The notes under the pieces: generated by a model
Told to the model about the DNA's origin: nothing
Seen by the model: the letters and a program-made list of their open reading frames with translations, nothing else
Databases searched by the model: none
Shown here: positions 50,166 to 63,237 of the stretch, in pieces
How positions within the stretch are numbered: position 1 is the first letter of the stretch
Layout of the letters: each line of letters opens with the position of its first letter
NCBI GenBank assembly: GCA_036172665.1
Contig: JAYKNF010000017.1
Coordinates: forward strand, 62,001 to 126,000
Length of the DNA stretch: 64,000 nt
From: Prosopocoilus inquinatus
Lineage: Eukaryota; Arthropoda; Insecta; Coleoptera; Lucanidae
Direction: 5' to 3'
Position numbers and translations under genes: made by a program

Positions 50166-52547
50166 CGACAAATAATATGATAGATGAGTAAGGATCGATT
50201 AGATACATCACAGGAGCAACGCTAATGCGTGTTGTTTCATTTAAAACTATTTCCAGCTTCTGCTGCGTCCGAGAACTTCGTATCTCACATCAGGGTTACT
50301 GGAGTCCATCCAAACGTCAAATAACATAATAGATTAGTAAGGATCGATTAGATACAGCACAGGAGCAACGCTAATGCGTGTTGTTTCATTTAAAACTATT
50401 TCCAGCTTCTGCTGCGTCCGAGAACTTCGTATCTCACATCAGAGTTACTGGAGTCCACCGAAACGTCAAATAACATGATAGATAAGTAAGGATCGATTAG
50501 ATACATCACAGGAACAACGCTAATGCGTATTGTTTCGTTTAAAACTATTTCCAGCTCCTCCTGTGTCCGAAAATTTCGTATCTCACATCAGAGTTACTGG
50601 AGTCCATCCAAACGTCAAATAACATGATAGATGAGTAAGGATCGATTAGATACATCACAGGAACAACGCTAATACGTGTTGTTTCGTTTAAAACTATTTC
50701 CAGCTCCTGCTGCGTCCAAAAACTTCGTATCTCACATCAGAGCTACTAGAGTCCATCGAAACGTCAAATAACATGACAGATGAGTAAGGATCGATTAGAT
50801 ACATCACAGGAACAACGCTAATACGTGTTGTTTCGTTCAAAACTATTTCCAGCTTCTGCTGCGTCCGAAAACTTCGTATCTCACTTCAGAGTTGCTGGAG
50901 CCCATCCAAACGTCAAATAACATGATAGATGAGTAAGGATCGATTAGATACATCACAGGAACAACGCTAATACGTGTTGTTTCGTTTAAAACTATTTCCG
51001 GCTTCTGCTGCGTTCGAAAATTTCGTATCTCACATCATAGTTACTGGTGTCCATCGAAACGTCAAATAACAGTAGATAAGTAAGGATCGATTAGATACAT
51101 CACAGGAACAACGCTAATACGTGTTGTTTCGTTCAAAACTATTTCCAGCTTCTGCTGCGTCCGAAAACTTCGTATCTCACTTCAGAGTTGCTGGAGCCCA
51201 TCCAAACGTCAAATAACATGACAGATGAGTAAGGATCGATTAGATACATCACAGGAACAACGCTAATACGTGTTGTTTCGTTCAAAACTATTTCCAGCTT
51301 CTGCTGCGTCCGAAAACTTCGTATCTCACTTCAGAGTTGCTGGAGCCCATCCAAACGTCAAATAACATGATAGATAAGTAAGGATCGATTAGATACATCA
51401 CAGGAACAACGCTAATACGTGTTGTTTCGTTCAAAACTATTTCCAGCTTCTGCTGCGTCCGAAAACTTCGTATCTCACTTCAGAGTTGCTGGAGCCCATC
51501 CAAACGTCAAATAACATGATAGATAAGTAAGGATCGATTAGATACATCACAGGAACAACGCTAATGCGTGTTGTTTCATTTAAAACTATTTCCAGCTTCT
51601 ACTGCGTCCGAGAACATCGTATCTCACATCAGAGTTACTAGAGTCCATCGAAACGTCAAATAACATGATAGAAGAGTAAGGATCGATTAGATACATCACA
51701 GGAACAACTCTAACACGTGTTGTTTAGTTTAAAACTATTTCCAGCTCCTCCTGTGTCCGAGAACACCGTATCTCACATTAGAGTTACTGGAGTCCATCCA
51801 AACGTCAAATAACATGATAGATAAGTAAGGATCGATTAGATACAGCACAGGAGCAACGCTAATGCGTGTTGTTTCATTTAAAACTATTTCCAGCTTCTGC
51901 TGCGTCCGAGAACTTCTTATCTCACATCAGAGTTACTAGAGTCCATCGAAACGCCAAATAACATGATAGATGAGTAAGGATCGATTAGATACATCACAGG
52001 AACAACGCTAGCGCGTGTTGTTTCGTTTAAAACTATTTCCGGCTTCTGCTGCGTCCGAAAACTTCGTGTCTCACTTCAGAGTTACTGGAGCCCATCCAAA
52101 CGTCAAATAACATGATAGATGAGTAAGGATCGATTAGATACATCACAGGAACAACGCTAATACGTGTTGTTTCGTTCAAAACTATTTCCAGCTTCTGCTG
52201 CGTCCAAAAACTTCGTATCTCACATCAGAGTTACTAGAGTCCATCGAAACGTCAAATAACATGATAGATGAGTAAGGATCGATGAGATACATCACAGGAA
52301 CAACGCTAATGCGTGTTGTTTCATTTAAAACTATTTCCAGCTCCTGCTGCGTCCGAAAACTTTGTATCTCACATCAGAGTTACTGGAGTCCATCCAAACG
52401 TCAAATAACATGATAGATGGGTAAGGATCGATTAGATACATCACAGGAACAACGATAATACGTGTTGTTTCGTTTAAAACTATTTCCAGCTCCTGCTGCG
52501 TCCAAAAACTTCGTATCTCACATCAGAGTTACTAGAGTCCATCGAAA
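50166..52547 (+). repeat. Mixed monomers with a short run of near-identical units
   Basis: There is no long HOR here. 50.2-50.7 kb resembles 6.9-7.4 kb. A three-unit block starting with the rare CATGACAGATGAG (50775) recurs at 51220, 445 bp later. Units starting at 51060, 51207 and 51356 all carry TTCAAAAC, CACTTCAG and GTTGCTGGAGCCC and are nearly the same, so this is a local monomer-level expansion. 51.7-52.5 kb resembles 10.8-12.1 kb, with extra substitutions such as AACACCGTATC and TTGTTTAGTTTAAAAC. No non-satellite sequence is present. Confidence 0.8.
51060..51206 (+). repeat. 147-bp monomer with 2-bp deletion
   Basis: AACATAGTAGATAAG is shortened to AACAGTAGATAAG. The same lesion occurs at 57912-58058 after the same preceding monomers (GACAGATGAG, then a CCGGC type), so the two are copies of one event. 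Confidence 0.95.
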
Positions 52548-54782
52548 CGTCAAATAACATGATAGATGAGTAAGGATCGATTAGATACATCACAGGAACA
52601 ACGCTAACGCGTGTTGTTTCGTTTAAAACTATTTCCGGCTTCTGCTGCGTCCGAAAATTTCGTATCTCACATCATAGTTAGTGGTGTCCATCGAAACGTC
52701 AAATAACATAGTAGATAAGTAAGGATCGATTAGATACATCACAGGAACAACGCTAATGCGTGTTGTTTCATTTAAAACTATTTCCAGCTCCTGCTGCCTC
52801 CGAAAACTTTGTATCTCACATCAGAGTTACTGGAGTCCATCCAAACGTCAAATAACATGATAGATGAGTAAGGATCGATTAGATGCATCACAGGAACAAC
52901 GCTAATGCGTATTGTTTCATTTAAAACTATTTCCAGCTCCTGCTGCGTCCAAAAACTTCGTATCTCACATCAGAGCTACTAGAGTCCATCGAAACGTCAA
53001 ATAACATGATAGATGAGTAAGGATCGATTAGATACATCACAGGAACAACGCTAATACGTGTTGTTTCGTTCAAAACTATTTCCGGCTTCTGCTGCGTTCG
53101 AAAACTTCGTATCTCACATCATAGTTACTGGTGTCCATCGAAACGTCAAATAACATAGTAGATAAGTAAGGATCGATTAGATACATCACAGGAACAACGC
53201 TAATACGTGTTGTTTCGTTCAAAACTACTTCCAGCTTCTGCTGCGTCCGAAAACTTCGTATCTCACTTCAGAGTTGCTGGAGCCCATCCAAACGTCAAAT
53301 AACATGATAGATAAGTAAGGATCGATTAGATACATCACAGGAACAACGCTAATGCGTGTTGTTTCATTTAAAACTATTTCCAGCTTCTACTGCGTCCGAG
53401 AACTTCGTATCTCACATCAGAGTTACTAGAGTCCATCGAAACGTCAAATAACATGATAGATAAGTAAGGATCGATTAGATACATCACAGGAACAACGCTA
53501 ATGCGTATTGTTTCGTTTAAAACTATTTCCAGCTCCTCCTGTGTCTGAAAATTTCGTATCTCACATCAGAGTTACTGGAGTCCATCCGAACGTCAAATAA
53601 TATGATAGATGAGTAAGGATCGATTAGATACATCACAGGAACAACGCTAATGCGTGTTGTTTCATTTAAAACTATTTCCAGCTTCTGCTGCGTCCGAAAA
53701 CTTCGTATCTCACTTCAGAGTTACTGGAGCCCATCCAAACGTCAAATAACATGATAGATGAGTAAGGATCGATTATATACATCACAGGAACAACGCTAAT
53801 GCGTGTTGTTTCGTTGAAAACTATTTCCCGCTTCTGCTGCGTCTGAAAATTTCGTGTCTCACATTAGAGTTACTGGAGTCCATCGAAACGTCAAATAACA
53901 TAGTAGCTAAGTAAGGATCGATTAGATACATCACAGGAACAACGCCAATACGTGTTTTTTCGTTTAAAACTATTTCCAGCTTCTGCTGCGTCCGAAAACT
54001 TCGTATCTCACTTCAGAGTTACTGGAGCCCATCCAAACGTCAAATAACATGATAGATGAGTAAGGATCGATTAGATACATCACAGGAACAACGCTAATGC
54101 GTGTTGTTTCGTTGAAAACTATTTCCCGCTTCTGCTGCGTCTGAAAATTTCGTGTCTCACATTAGAGTTACTGGAGTCCATCGAAACGTCAAATAACATA
54201 GTAGCTAAGTAAGGATCGATTAGATACATCACAGGAACAACGCCAATACGTGTTTTTTCGTTCAAAACTATTTCCAGCTCCTGCTGCGTCCAAAAACTTC
54301 GTATCTCACATCAGAGTTACTAGAGTAAATCGAAACGTCAAATAACATGATAGATGAGTAAGGATCTATTAGATACATCACAGGAACAACGATAATACGT
54401 GTTGTTTCGTTTAAAATTATTTCCAGCTCCTGCTGCGTCCAAAAACTTCGTATCTCACATCAGAGTTACTAGAGTCCATCGAAACGTCAAATAACATAGT
54501 AGATAAGTAAGGATCGATTAGATGCATCACAGGAACAACGCTAATGCGTATTGTTTCGTTTAAAACTATTTCCAGCTAATCCTGTGTCCGAAAATTTCGT
54601 ATCTCACATCAGAGTTACTGGAGTCCATCCGAACGTCAAATAATATGATAGATGAGTAAGGATCGATTAGATACATCACAGGAACAACGCTAATGCGTAT
54701 TGTTTCATTTAAAACTATTTCCAGCTCCTGCTGCGTCCAAAAACTTCGTATCTCACATCAGAGCTACTAGAGTCCATCGAAA
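52548..54782 (+). repeat. 15-monomer HOR unit (2235 bp), copy 1
   Basis: Fifteen monomers running from a TAACGCG/CATAGTTAGTGG pair to a GATGAG/GCTACTAGAG unit. Marks are CTGCTGCCTCCG (52791), GATTATATAC, AACGCCAATACG with GTTTTTTCG (near 53950 and again near 54250), AGAGTAAATCGAAAC (54326) and AGCTAATCC (54574). All but the second GTTTTTTCG recur 2235 bp later. The second half is built from the same types as the 25-mer HOR. Confidence 0.92.
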
Positions 54783-57017
54783 CGTCAAATAACATGATAG
54801 ATGAGTAAGGATCGATTAGATACATCACAGGAACAACGCTAACGCGTGTTGTTTCGTTTAAAACTATTTCCGGCTTCTGCTGCGTCCGAAAATTTCGTAT
54901 CTCACATCATAGTTAGTGGTGTCCATCGAAACGTCAAATAACATAGTAGATAAGTAAGGATCGATTAGATACATCACAGGAACAACGCTAATGCGTGTTG
55001 TTTCATTTAAAACTATTTCCAGCTCCTGCTGCCTCCGAAAACTTTGTATCTCACATCAGAGTTACTGGAGTCCATCCAAACGTCAAATAACATGATAGAT
55101 GAGTAAGGATCGATTAGATGCATCACAGGAACAACGCTAATGCGTATTGTTTCATTTAAAACTATTTCCAGCTCCTGCTGCGTCCAAAAACTTCGTATCT
55201 CACATCAGAGCTACTAGAGTCCATCGAAACGTCAAATAACATGATAGATGAGTAAGGATCGATTAGATACATCACAGGAACAACGCTAATACGTGTTGTT
55301 TCGTTCAAAACTATTTCCGGCTTCTGCTGCGTTCGAAAACTTCGTATCTCACATCATAGTTACTGGTGTCCATCGAAACGTCAAATAACATAGTAGATAA
55401 GTAAGGATCGATTAGATACATCACAGGAACAACGCTAATACGTGTTGTTTCGTTCAAAACTACTTCCAGCTTCTGCTGCGTCCGAAAACTTCGTATCTCA
55501 CTTCAGAGTTGCTGGAGCCCATCCAAACGTCAAATAACATGATAGATAAGTAAGGATCGATTAGATACATCACAGGAACAACGCTAATGCGTGTTGTTTC
55601 ATTTAAAACTATTTCCAGCTTCTACTGCGTCCGAGAACTTCGTATCTCACATCAGAGTTACTAGAGTCCATCGAAACGTCAAATAACATGATAGATAAGT
55701 AAGGATCGATTAGATACATCACAGGAACAACGCTAATGCGTATTGTTTCGTTTAAAACTATTTCCAGCTCCTCCTGTGTCTGAAAATTTCGTATCTCACA
55801 TCAGAGTTACTGGAGTCCATCCGAACGTCAAATAATATGATAGATGAGTAAGGATCGATTAGATACATCACAGGAACAACGCTAATGCGTGTTGTTTCAT
55901 TTAAAACTATTTCCAGCTTCTGCTGCGTCCGAAAACTTCGTATCTCACTTCAGAGTTACTGGAGCCCATCCAAACGTCAAATAACATGATAGATGAGTAA
56001 GGATCGATTATATACATCACAGGAACAACGCTAATGCGTGTTGTTTCGTTGAAAACTATTTCCCGCTTCTGCTGCGTCTGAAAATTTCGTGTCTCACATT
56101 AGAGTTACTGGAGTCCATCGAAACGTCAAATAACATAGTAGCTAAGTAAGGATCGATTAGATACATCACAGGAACAACGCCAATACGTGTTTTTTCGTTT
56201 AAAACTATTTCCAGCTTCTGCTGCGTCCGAAAACTTCGTATCTCACTTCAGAGTTACTGGAGCCCATCCAAACGTCAAATAACATGATAGATGAGTAAGG
56301 ATCGATTAGATACATCACAGGAACAACGCTAATGCGTGTTGTTTCGTTGAAAACTATTTCCCGCTTCTGCTGCGTCTGAAAATTTCGTGTCTCACATTAG
56401 AGTTACTGGAGTCCATCGAAACGTCAAATAACATAGTAGCTAAGTAAGGATCGATTAGATACATCACAGGAACAACGCTAATACGTGTTGTTTCGTTCAA
56501 AACTATTTCCAGCTCCTGCTGCGTCCAAAAACTTCGTATCTCACATCAGAGTTACTAGAGTAAATCGAAACGTCAAATAACATGATAGATGAGTAAGGAT
56601 CTATTAGATACATCACAGGAACAACGATAATACGTGTTGTTTCGTTTAAAATTATTTCCAGCTCCTGCTGCGTCCAAAAACTTCGTATCTCACATCAGAG
56701 TTACTAGAGTCCATCGAAACGTCAAATAACATAGTAGATAAGTAAGGATCGATTAGATGCATCACAGGAACAACGCTAATGCGTATTGTTTCGTTTAAAA
56801 CTATTTCCAGCTAATCCTGTGTCCGAAAATTTCGTATCTCACATCAGAGTTACTGGAGTCCATCCGAACGTCAAATAATATGATAGATGAGTAAGGATCG
56901 ATTAGATACATCACAGGAACAACGCTAATGCGTATTGTTTCATTTAAAACTGTTTCCAGCTCCTGCTGCGTCCAAAAACTTCGTATCTCACATCAGAGCT
57001 ACTAGAGTCCATCGAAA
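54783..57017 (+). repeat. 15-monomer HOR unit (2235 bp), copy 2
   Basis: It repeats copy 1 exactly 2235 bp on: CTGCTGCCTC at 55026, AGTAAATCG near 56563, AGCTAATCC at 56809. It differs by CTAATACGTGTTGTTTCG near 56480 in place of the second GTTTTTTCG, and by AAAACTGTTTCC near 56947. The next monomer (57018) is an AATACG/CCGGC type instead of TAACGCG, which marks the end of the run. Confidence 0.93.
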
Positions 57018-57911
57018 CGTCAAATAACATGATAGATGAGTAAGGATCGATTAGATACATCACAGGAACAACGCTAATACGTGTTGTTTCGTTTAAAACT
57101 ATTTCCGGCTTCTGCTGCCTTCGAAAATTTCGTATCTCACATCATAGTTACTGGTGTCCATCGAAACGTCAAATAACATAGTAGATAAGTAAGGATCGAT
57201 TAGATACATCACAGGAACAACGCTAATACGTGTTGTTTCGTTCAAAACTATTTCCAGCTTCTGCTGCGTCCGAAAACTTCGTATCTCACTTCAGAGTTGC
57301 TGGAGCCCATCCAAACGTCAAATAACATGATAGATAAGTAAGGATCGATTAGATACATCACAAGAACAACGCTAATGCGTGTTGTTTCATTTAAAACTAT
57401 TTCCAGCTTCTACTGCGTCCGAGAACTTCGTATCTCACTTCAGAGTTACTAGAGTCCATCGAAACGTCAAATAACATGATAGATAAGTAAGGATCGATTA
57501 GATACATCACAGGAACAACGCTAATGCGTATTGTTTCGTTTAAAACTATTTCCAGCTCCTCCTGTGTCCGAAAATTTCGTATCTCACATCAGAGTTACTG
57601 GAGTCCATCCGAACGTCAAATAATATGATAGATGAGTAAGGATCGATTAGATACATCACAGGAACAACGCTAATACGTGTTGTTTCGTTTAAAACTATTT
57701 CCAGCTCCTGCTGCGTCCAAAAACTTCGTATCTCACTTCAGAGTTACTGGAGTCCATCGAAACGTCAAATAACATGACAGATGAGTAAGGATCGATTAGA
57801 TACATCACAGGAACAACGCTAATACGTGTTGTTTCGTTTAAAACTATTTCCGGCTTCTGCTGCGTTCGAAAATTTCGTATCTCACATCATAGTTACTGGT
57901 GTCCATCGAAA

Positions 57912-58058
57912 CGTCAAATAACAGTAGATAAGTAAGGATCGATTAGATACATCACAGGAACAACGCTAATGCGTGTTGTTTCATTTAAAACTATTTCCAG
58001 CTTCTACTGTGTCCGAGAACATCGTATCTCACATCAGAGTTACTAGAGTCCATCGAAA
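57912..58058 (+). repeat. 147-bp monomer with 2-bp deletion, second copy
   Basis: The AACAGTAGATAAG lesion is identical to the one at 51060, but it is followed by the TTTCATTT/TCTACTGTG type rather than a TTCAAAAC type. The deleted left part has therefore been joined to a different right part. Confidence 0.93.
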
Positions 58059-59846
58059 CGTCAAATAACATGATAGATAAGTAAGGATCGATTAGATACA
58101 TCACAGGAACAACGCTAATACGTGTTGTTTCGTTCAAAACTATTTTCAGCTTCTGCTGTGTCCGAAAACTTCGTATCTCACTTCAGAGTTACTGGAGCCC
58201 ATCCAAACGTCAAATAATATAATAGATGAGTAAGGATCGATTAGATACATCACAGGAACAACGCTAATACGTGTTGTTTCGTTTAAAACTATTTCCAGCT
58301 TCTGCTGCGTCCGAAAACTTCGTATCTCACTTCAGAGTTACTGGAGCCCATCCAAACGTCAAATAACATGATAGATGAGTAAGGATCGATTAGATACATC
58401 ACAGGAACAACGCTAATGCGTGTTGTTTCGTTGAAAACTATTTCCCGCTTCTGCTGCGTCTGAAAATTTCGTGTCTCACATTAGAGTTACTAGAGTCCAT
58501 CGAAACGTCAAATAACATGATAGATAAGTAAGGATCGATTAGATACATCACAGGAACAACGCTAATACGTGTTGTTTCGTTCAAAACTATTTTCAGCTTC
58601 TGCTGTGTCCGAAAACTTCGTATCTCACTTCAGAGTTACTGGAGCCCATCCAAACGTCAAATAACATGATAGATGAGTAAGGATCTATTAGATACATCAC
58701 AGGAACAACGATAATACGTGTTGTTTCGTTTAAAATTATTTCCAGATCCTGCTGCGTCCAAAAACTTCGTATCTCATATTAGAGTTACTAGAGTCCATCG
58801 AAACGTCAAATAACATGATAGATGAGTAAGGATCGATTAGATACATCACAGGAACAACGCTAATGCGTGTTGTTTCATTTAAAACTATTTCCAGCTCCTG
58901 CTGCGTCCGAAAACTTTGTATCTCACATCAGAGTTACTGGAGTCCATCCAAACGTCAAATAACATGATAGATGAGTAAGGATCGATTAGATACATCACAG
59001 GAACAACGATAATAAGTGTTGTTTCGTTTAAAACTATTTCCAGCTCCTGCTGCGTCCAAAAACTTCGTATCTCACATCAGAGTTACTAGAGTCCATCGAA
59101 ACGTCAAATAACATGATAGATGAGTAAGGATCTATTAGATACATCACAGGAACAACGCTAATGCGTGTTGTTTCATTTAAAACTATTTCCAGCTTCTGCT
59201 GCGTCCGACAACTTCGTATCTCACATCAGAGTTACTAGAGTCCATCGAAACGCCAAGTAACATGATAGATGAGTAAGGATCGATTAGATACATCACAGGA
59301 ACAACGCTAACGCGTGTTATTTCGTTTAAAACTATTTCCGGCTTCTGCTGCGTCCGAAAATTTCGTATCTCACATCATAGTTAGTGGTGTCCATTGAAAC
59401 GTCAAATAACATAGTAGATAAGTAAGGATCGATTAGATACATCACAGGAACAACGCTAATGCGTATTGTTTCGTTTAAAACTATTTCCAGCTCCTCCTGT
59501 GTCCGAGAACTTCGTATCTCACATTAGAGTTACTGGAGTCCATCCAAACGTCAAATAACATGATAGATAAGTAAGGATCGATTAGATACAGCACAGGAGC
59601 AACGCTAATGCGTGTTGTTTCATTTAAAACTATTTCCAGCTTCTGCTGCGTCCGAGAACTTCGTATCTCACATCAGAGTTACTAGAGTCCATCGAAACGC
59701 CATATAACATGATAGATGAGTAAGGATCGATTAGATACATCACAGGAACAACGTTAGCGCGTGTTGTTTCGTTTAAAACTATTTCCGGCTTCTGCTGCGT
59801 CCGAAAACTTCGTGTCTCACTTCAGAGTTACTGGAGCCCATCCAAA

Positions 59847-59993
59847 TGTCAAATAACATGATAGATGAGTAAGGATCGATTAGATACATCACAGGAACAA
59901 CGCTAATACGTGTTGTTTCGTTCAAAACTATTTCCAGCTTCTGCTGCGTCCGAAAACTTTGTATCACATCAGAGTTACTGGAGTCCATCCAAA
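59847..59993 (+). repeat. 147-bp monomer with a different 2-bp deletion
   Basis: TTTGTATCTCACATC is shortened to TTTGTATCACATC near 59960. The unit also starts TGTCAAATAAC instead of CGTCAAATAAC. I saw no second copy of this lesion. Confidence 0.93.
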
Positions 59994-60440
59994 CGTCAAA
60001 TAACATGATAGATGAGTAAGTATCGATTAGATACATCACAGGAACAACGCTAATACGTGTTGTTTCGTTTAAAACTATTTCCAGCTCCTGCTGCGTCCAA
60101 AAACTTCGTATCTCACATCAGAGTTACTAGAGTCCATCGAAACGCCAAATAACATGATAGATGAGTAAGGATCGATTAGATACATCACAGGAACAACGCT
60201 AGCGCGTGTTGTTTCGTTTAAAACTATTTCCGGCTTCTGCTGCGTCCGAAAACTTTGTATCTCACATCAGATTTACTAGAGTCCATCCAAACGTCAAATA
60301 ACATAATAGATAAGTAAGGATCGATTAGATACATCACAGGAACAACGCTAATACGTGTTGTTTCGTTCAAAACTATTTCCAGCTTCTGCTGCGTCCGAAA
60401 ACTTTGTATCTCACATCAGATTTACTGGAGTCCATCCAAA

Positions 60441-60556
60441 CGTCAAACATCACAGGAACAACGCTAATGCGTGTTGTTTCGTTCAAAACTATTTCCAGCT
60501 CCTGCTGCGTCCAAAAACTTCGTATCTCACATCAGAGTTACTAGAGTCCATCCAAA
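60441..60556 (+). repeat. 116-bp monomer with 33-bp deletion
   Basis: CGTCAAA is joined directly to CATCACAGG, removing monomer bases 8-40 (33 bp), so phase marks are 116 bp apart. This is the largest deletion inside any unit in the window. Because 33 is a multiple of three and the deleted part contains the usual plus-strand stop codons, it creates a chance 75-codon open frame at 60355-60582. Confidence 0.96.
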
Positions 60557-61003
60557 CGTCAAATAACATGATAGATGAGTAAGGATCGATTAGATACATC
60601 ACAGGAACAACGCTAATGCGTGTTGTTTCATTTAAAACTATTTCCAGCTCCTGCTGCGTCCAAAAACTTCGTATCTCACATCAGAGTTACTAGAGTCCAT
60701 CGAAACGTCAAATAACATGATAGATGAGTAAGGATCTATTACATACACCACAGGAACAACGCTAATGCGTGTTGTTTCATTTAAAACTATTTCCAGCTCC
60801 TGCTGCGTCCGAAAACTTCGTATCTCACTTCAGAGTTTCTGGAGCCCATCCAAACGTCAGATAACATGATAGACGAGTAAGGATCGATTAGATACATCAC
60901 AGGAACAACGCTAATGCGTGTTGTTTCGTTTAAAACTATTTCCAGCTTCTGCTGCGTCCGAGAACTTCGTATCTCACATCAGGGATACTGGAGTCCATCC
61001 AAA

Positions 61004-61850
61004 CGTCAAATAACATGATAGATAAGTAAGGATCGATTATATACAGCACAGGAACAACGCTAATACGTGTTGTTTCGTTCAAAACTATTTCCAGCTTCTG
61101 CTGCGTCCGAAAACATTGTATCTCACATCAGAGTTACTGGAGTCCATCCAAACTTCAAATAACATGATAGATGAGTAAGGATCGATTAGATACATCACAG
61201 GAACAACGCTAATGCGTGTTGTTTCGTTTAAAACTATTTCCAGCTTCTGCTGCGTCCGAGAACTTCGTATCTCACATCAAAGTTATTGGAGTCCATCGAA
61301 ACGCCAAATAACCTGATGGATGAGTAAGGATCGATTAGATACATCACAGGAACAACGCTAATGCGTGTTGTTTCGTTTAAAACTATTTCCAGCTTCTGCT
61401 GCGTCCGAGAACTTCGTATCTCACATCAGGGATACTGGAGTCCATCCAAACGTCAAATAACATGATAGATAAGTAAGGATCGATTATATACAGCACAGGA
61501 ACAACGCTAATACGTGTTGTTTCGTTCAAAACTATTTCCAGCTTCTGCTGCGTCCGAAAACTTTGTATCTCACATCAGAGTTACTGGAGTCCATCCAAAC
61601 TTCAAATAACATGATAGATGAGTAAGGATCGATTAGATACATCACAGGAACAACGCTAATGCGTGTTGTTTCGTTTAAAACTATTTCCAGCTTCTGCTGC
61701 GTCCGAGAACTTCGTATCTCACATCAAAGTTATTGGAGTCCATCGAAACGCCAAATAACCTGATGGATGAGTAAGGATCGATTAGATACATCACAGGAAT
61801 AACGCTAATGCGTGTTGTTTCGTTTAAAACTATTTCCAGCTTCTGCTGCG
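61004..61850 (+). repeat. Three-monomer block (447 bp) in two tandem copies
   Basis: GATCGATTATATACAGC at 61031 and 61478, the AAACTTCAAATAAC start, and CAAAGTTATTGG with CCTGATGG each recur 447 bp apart. The similarity begins a little before 61004 and fades near 61845, where GAGAACTTCG is replaced by GAAAATTTCGTG. Confidence 0.9.
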
Positions 61851-62819
61851 TCCGAAAATTTCGTGTCTCACATTAGAGTTACTGGAGTCCATCGAAACGT
61901 CAAATAACATGATAGATGAGTAAGGATCGATTAGATACATCACAGGAACAACGCTAATGCGTATTGTTTCGTTTAAAACTATTTCCAGCTCCTCCTGTGT
62001 CAGAAAACTTCGTATCTCACATTAGAGTTTCTGGAGTCCATCCAAACGTCAAATAACATGATAGATAAGTAAGGATCGATTAGATACAGGACAGGAACAA
62101 CGCTAATGCGTGTTGTTTCGTTTAAAACTATTTCCAGCTTCAGTTGCGTCCGAAAACTTCGTATCTCACTTCAGAGTTACTGGAGCTCATCCAAACGTCA
62201 AATAACATGATTGATGAGTAAGGATCGATTAGATACATCACAGGAACAACGCTAATGCGTGTTGTTTCGTTTAAAACTATTTCCAGCTTCTGCTGCGTCC
62301 GAGAACTTCGTATCTCACATCAGAGTTACTAGAGTCCATCGAAACGTCAAATAACATGATAGATGAGTAAGGATCGATTAGATACATCACAGGAAAAACG
62401 CTAATGCGTATTGTTTCGTTTAAAACTATTTCCAGCTCCTCCTGTGTCCGAAAACTTCGTATCTCACATTAGAGTTACTGGAGTCCATCCAAACGTCAAA
62501 TAACATGATAGATGAGTAAGGATCGATTAGATACAGCACAGGAACAACGTTAATGCGTGTTGTTTCGTTTAAAACTATTTCCAGCTTCAGTTGCGTCCGA
62601 AAACTTCGTATATTACTTCAGAGTTACTGGAGCCCATCCAAACGTCAAATAACATGATAGATGAGTAAGGATCGATTAGGTACATCACAGGAACAACGAT
62701 AATGCGTGTTGTTTCGTTTAAAACTATTTCCAGCTCCTGCTGCGTCCGAAAACTTCGTATCTCACTTCAGATATTCTGGAGCACATCCAAACGTCAAATA
62801 ACATGATAGACGAGTAAGG

Positions 62820-63119
62820 ATCGATTAGATACAGCACAGGAACAACGCTAATGCGTGTTGTTTCGTTCAAAACTATTTCCAGCTTCTGCTGCGTCCGAGA
62901 ACTTCGTATCTCACATCAAAGTTATTGGAGTAAATCGAAACGCCAAATAACATGATGGATGAGTAAGGATCGATTAGATACATCACAGGAACAACGCTAA
63001 TGCGTGTTGTTTCGTTCAAAACTATTTCCAGCTTCTGCTGCGTCCGAGAACTTCGTATCTCACATCAAAGTTATTGGAGTAAATCGAAACGCCAAATAAC
63101 ATGATGGATGAGTAAGGAT
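62820..63119 (+). repeat. Single monomer duplicated in tandem
   Basis: Two consecutive units share GTTCAAAACT, CAAAGTTATTGGAG, the unusual TAAATCGAAACGCC join and ACATGATGGATGAG, 149 bp apart, with no difference noticed across the shared stretch. This is the simplest form of recent amplification in the array. Confidence 0.9.
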
Positions 63120-63237
63120 CGATTAGATACATCACAGGACAACGCTAATGCGTGTTGTTTCGTTTAAAACTATTTCCAGCCCCTGCTGCGTCCGAAAACT
63201 TCGTATCTCACTTCAGAGTTACTGGAGCCCATCCAAA
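63090..63237 (+). repeat. 148-bp monomer with 1-bp deletion
   Basis: ACAGGAACAACG reads ACAGGACAACG near 63136. It is a private lesion, absent from the otherwise similar preceding units. Confidence 0.94.

Larger units (their letters stand above)
57018..60200 (+). repeat. Mixed monomers, partly a distant copy of 3.6-5.4 kb
   Basis: 57.0-57.65 kb continues types of the 25-mer HOR (compare 49.56-50.2 kb). 57.75-58.05 kb repeats the GACAGATGAG/2-bp-deleted pair of 50.8-51.2 kb. 58.7-60.2 kb follows 3.6-5.4 kb: GATAATAAGTG, CGACAACTTCG (59206 against 4031, offset 55175 = 370 monomers + 45), CCATTGAAACG and the TACAGCACAGGAGC unit. After a three-monomer loss it continues with the TTAGCGCG unit (59751 against 5023, offset 54728). 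No gene is seen. Confidence 0.8.

Noticed and set aside
59779..60039. Minus-strand 86-codon open frame.
   Set aside because: A 2-bp deletion near 59960 shifts the frame past the usual stop codon. It is chance read-through of satellite.
60355..60582. Plus-strand 75-codon open frame.
   Set aside because: It is created by the 33-bp deletion that removes the normal plus-strand stops. There is no other sign of coding.
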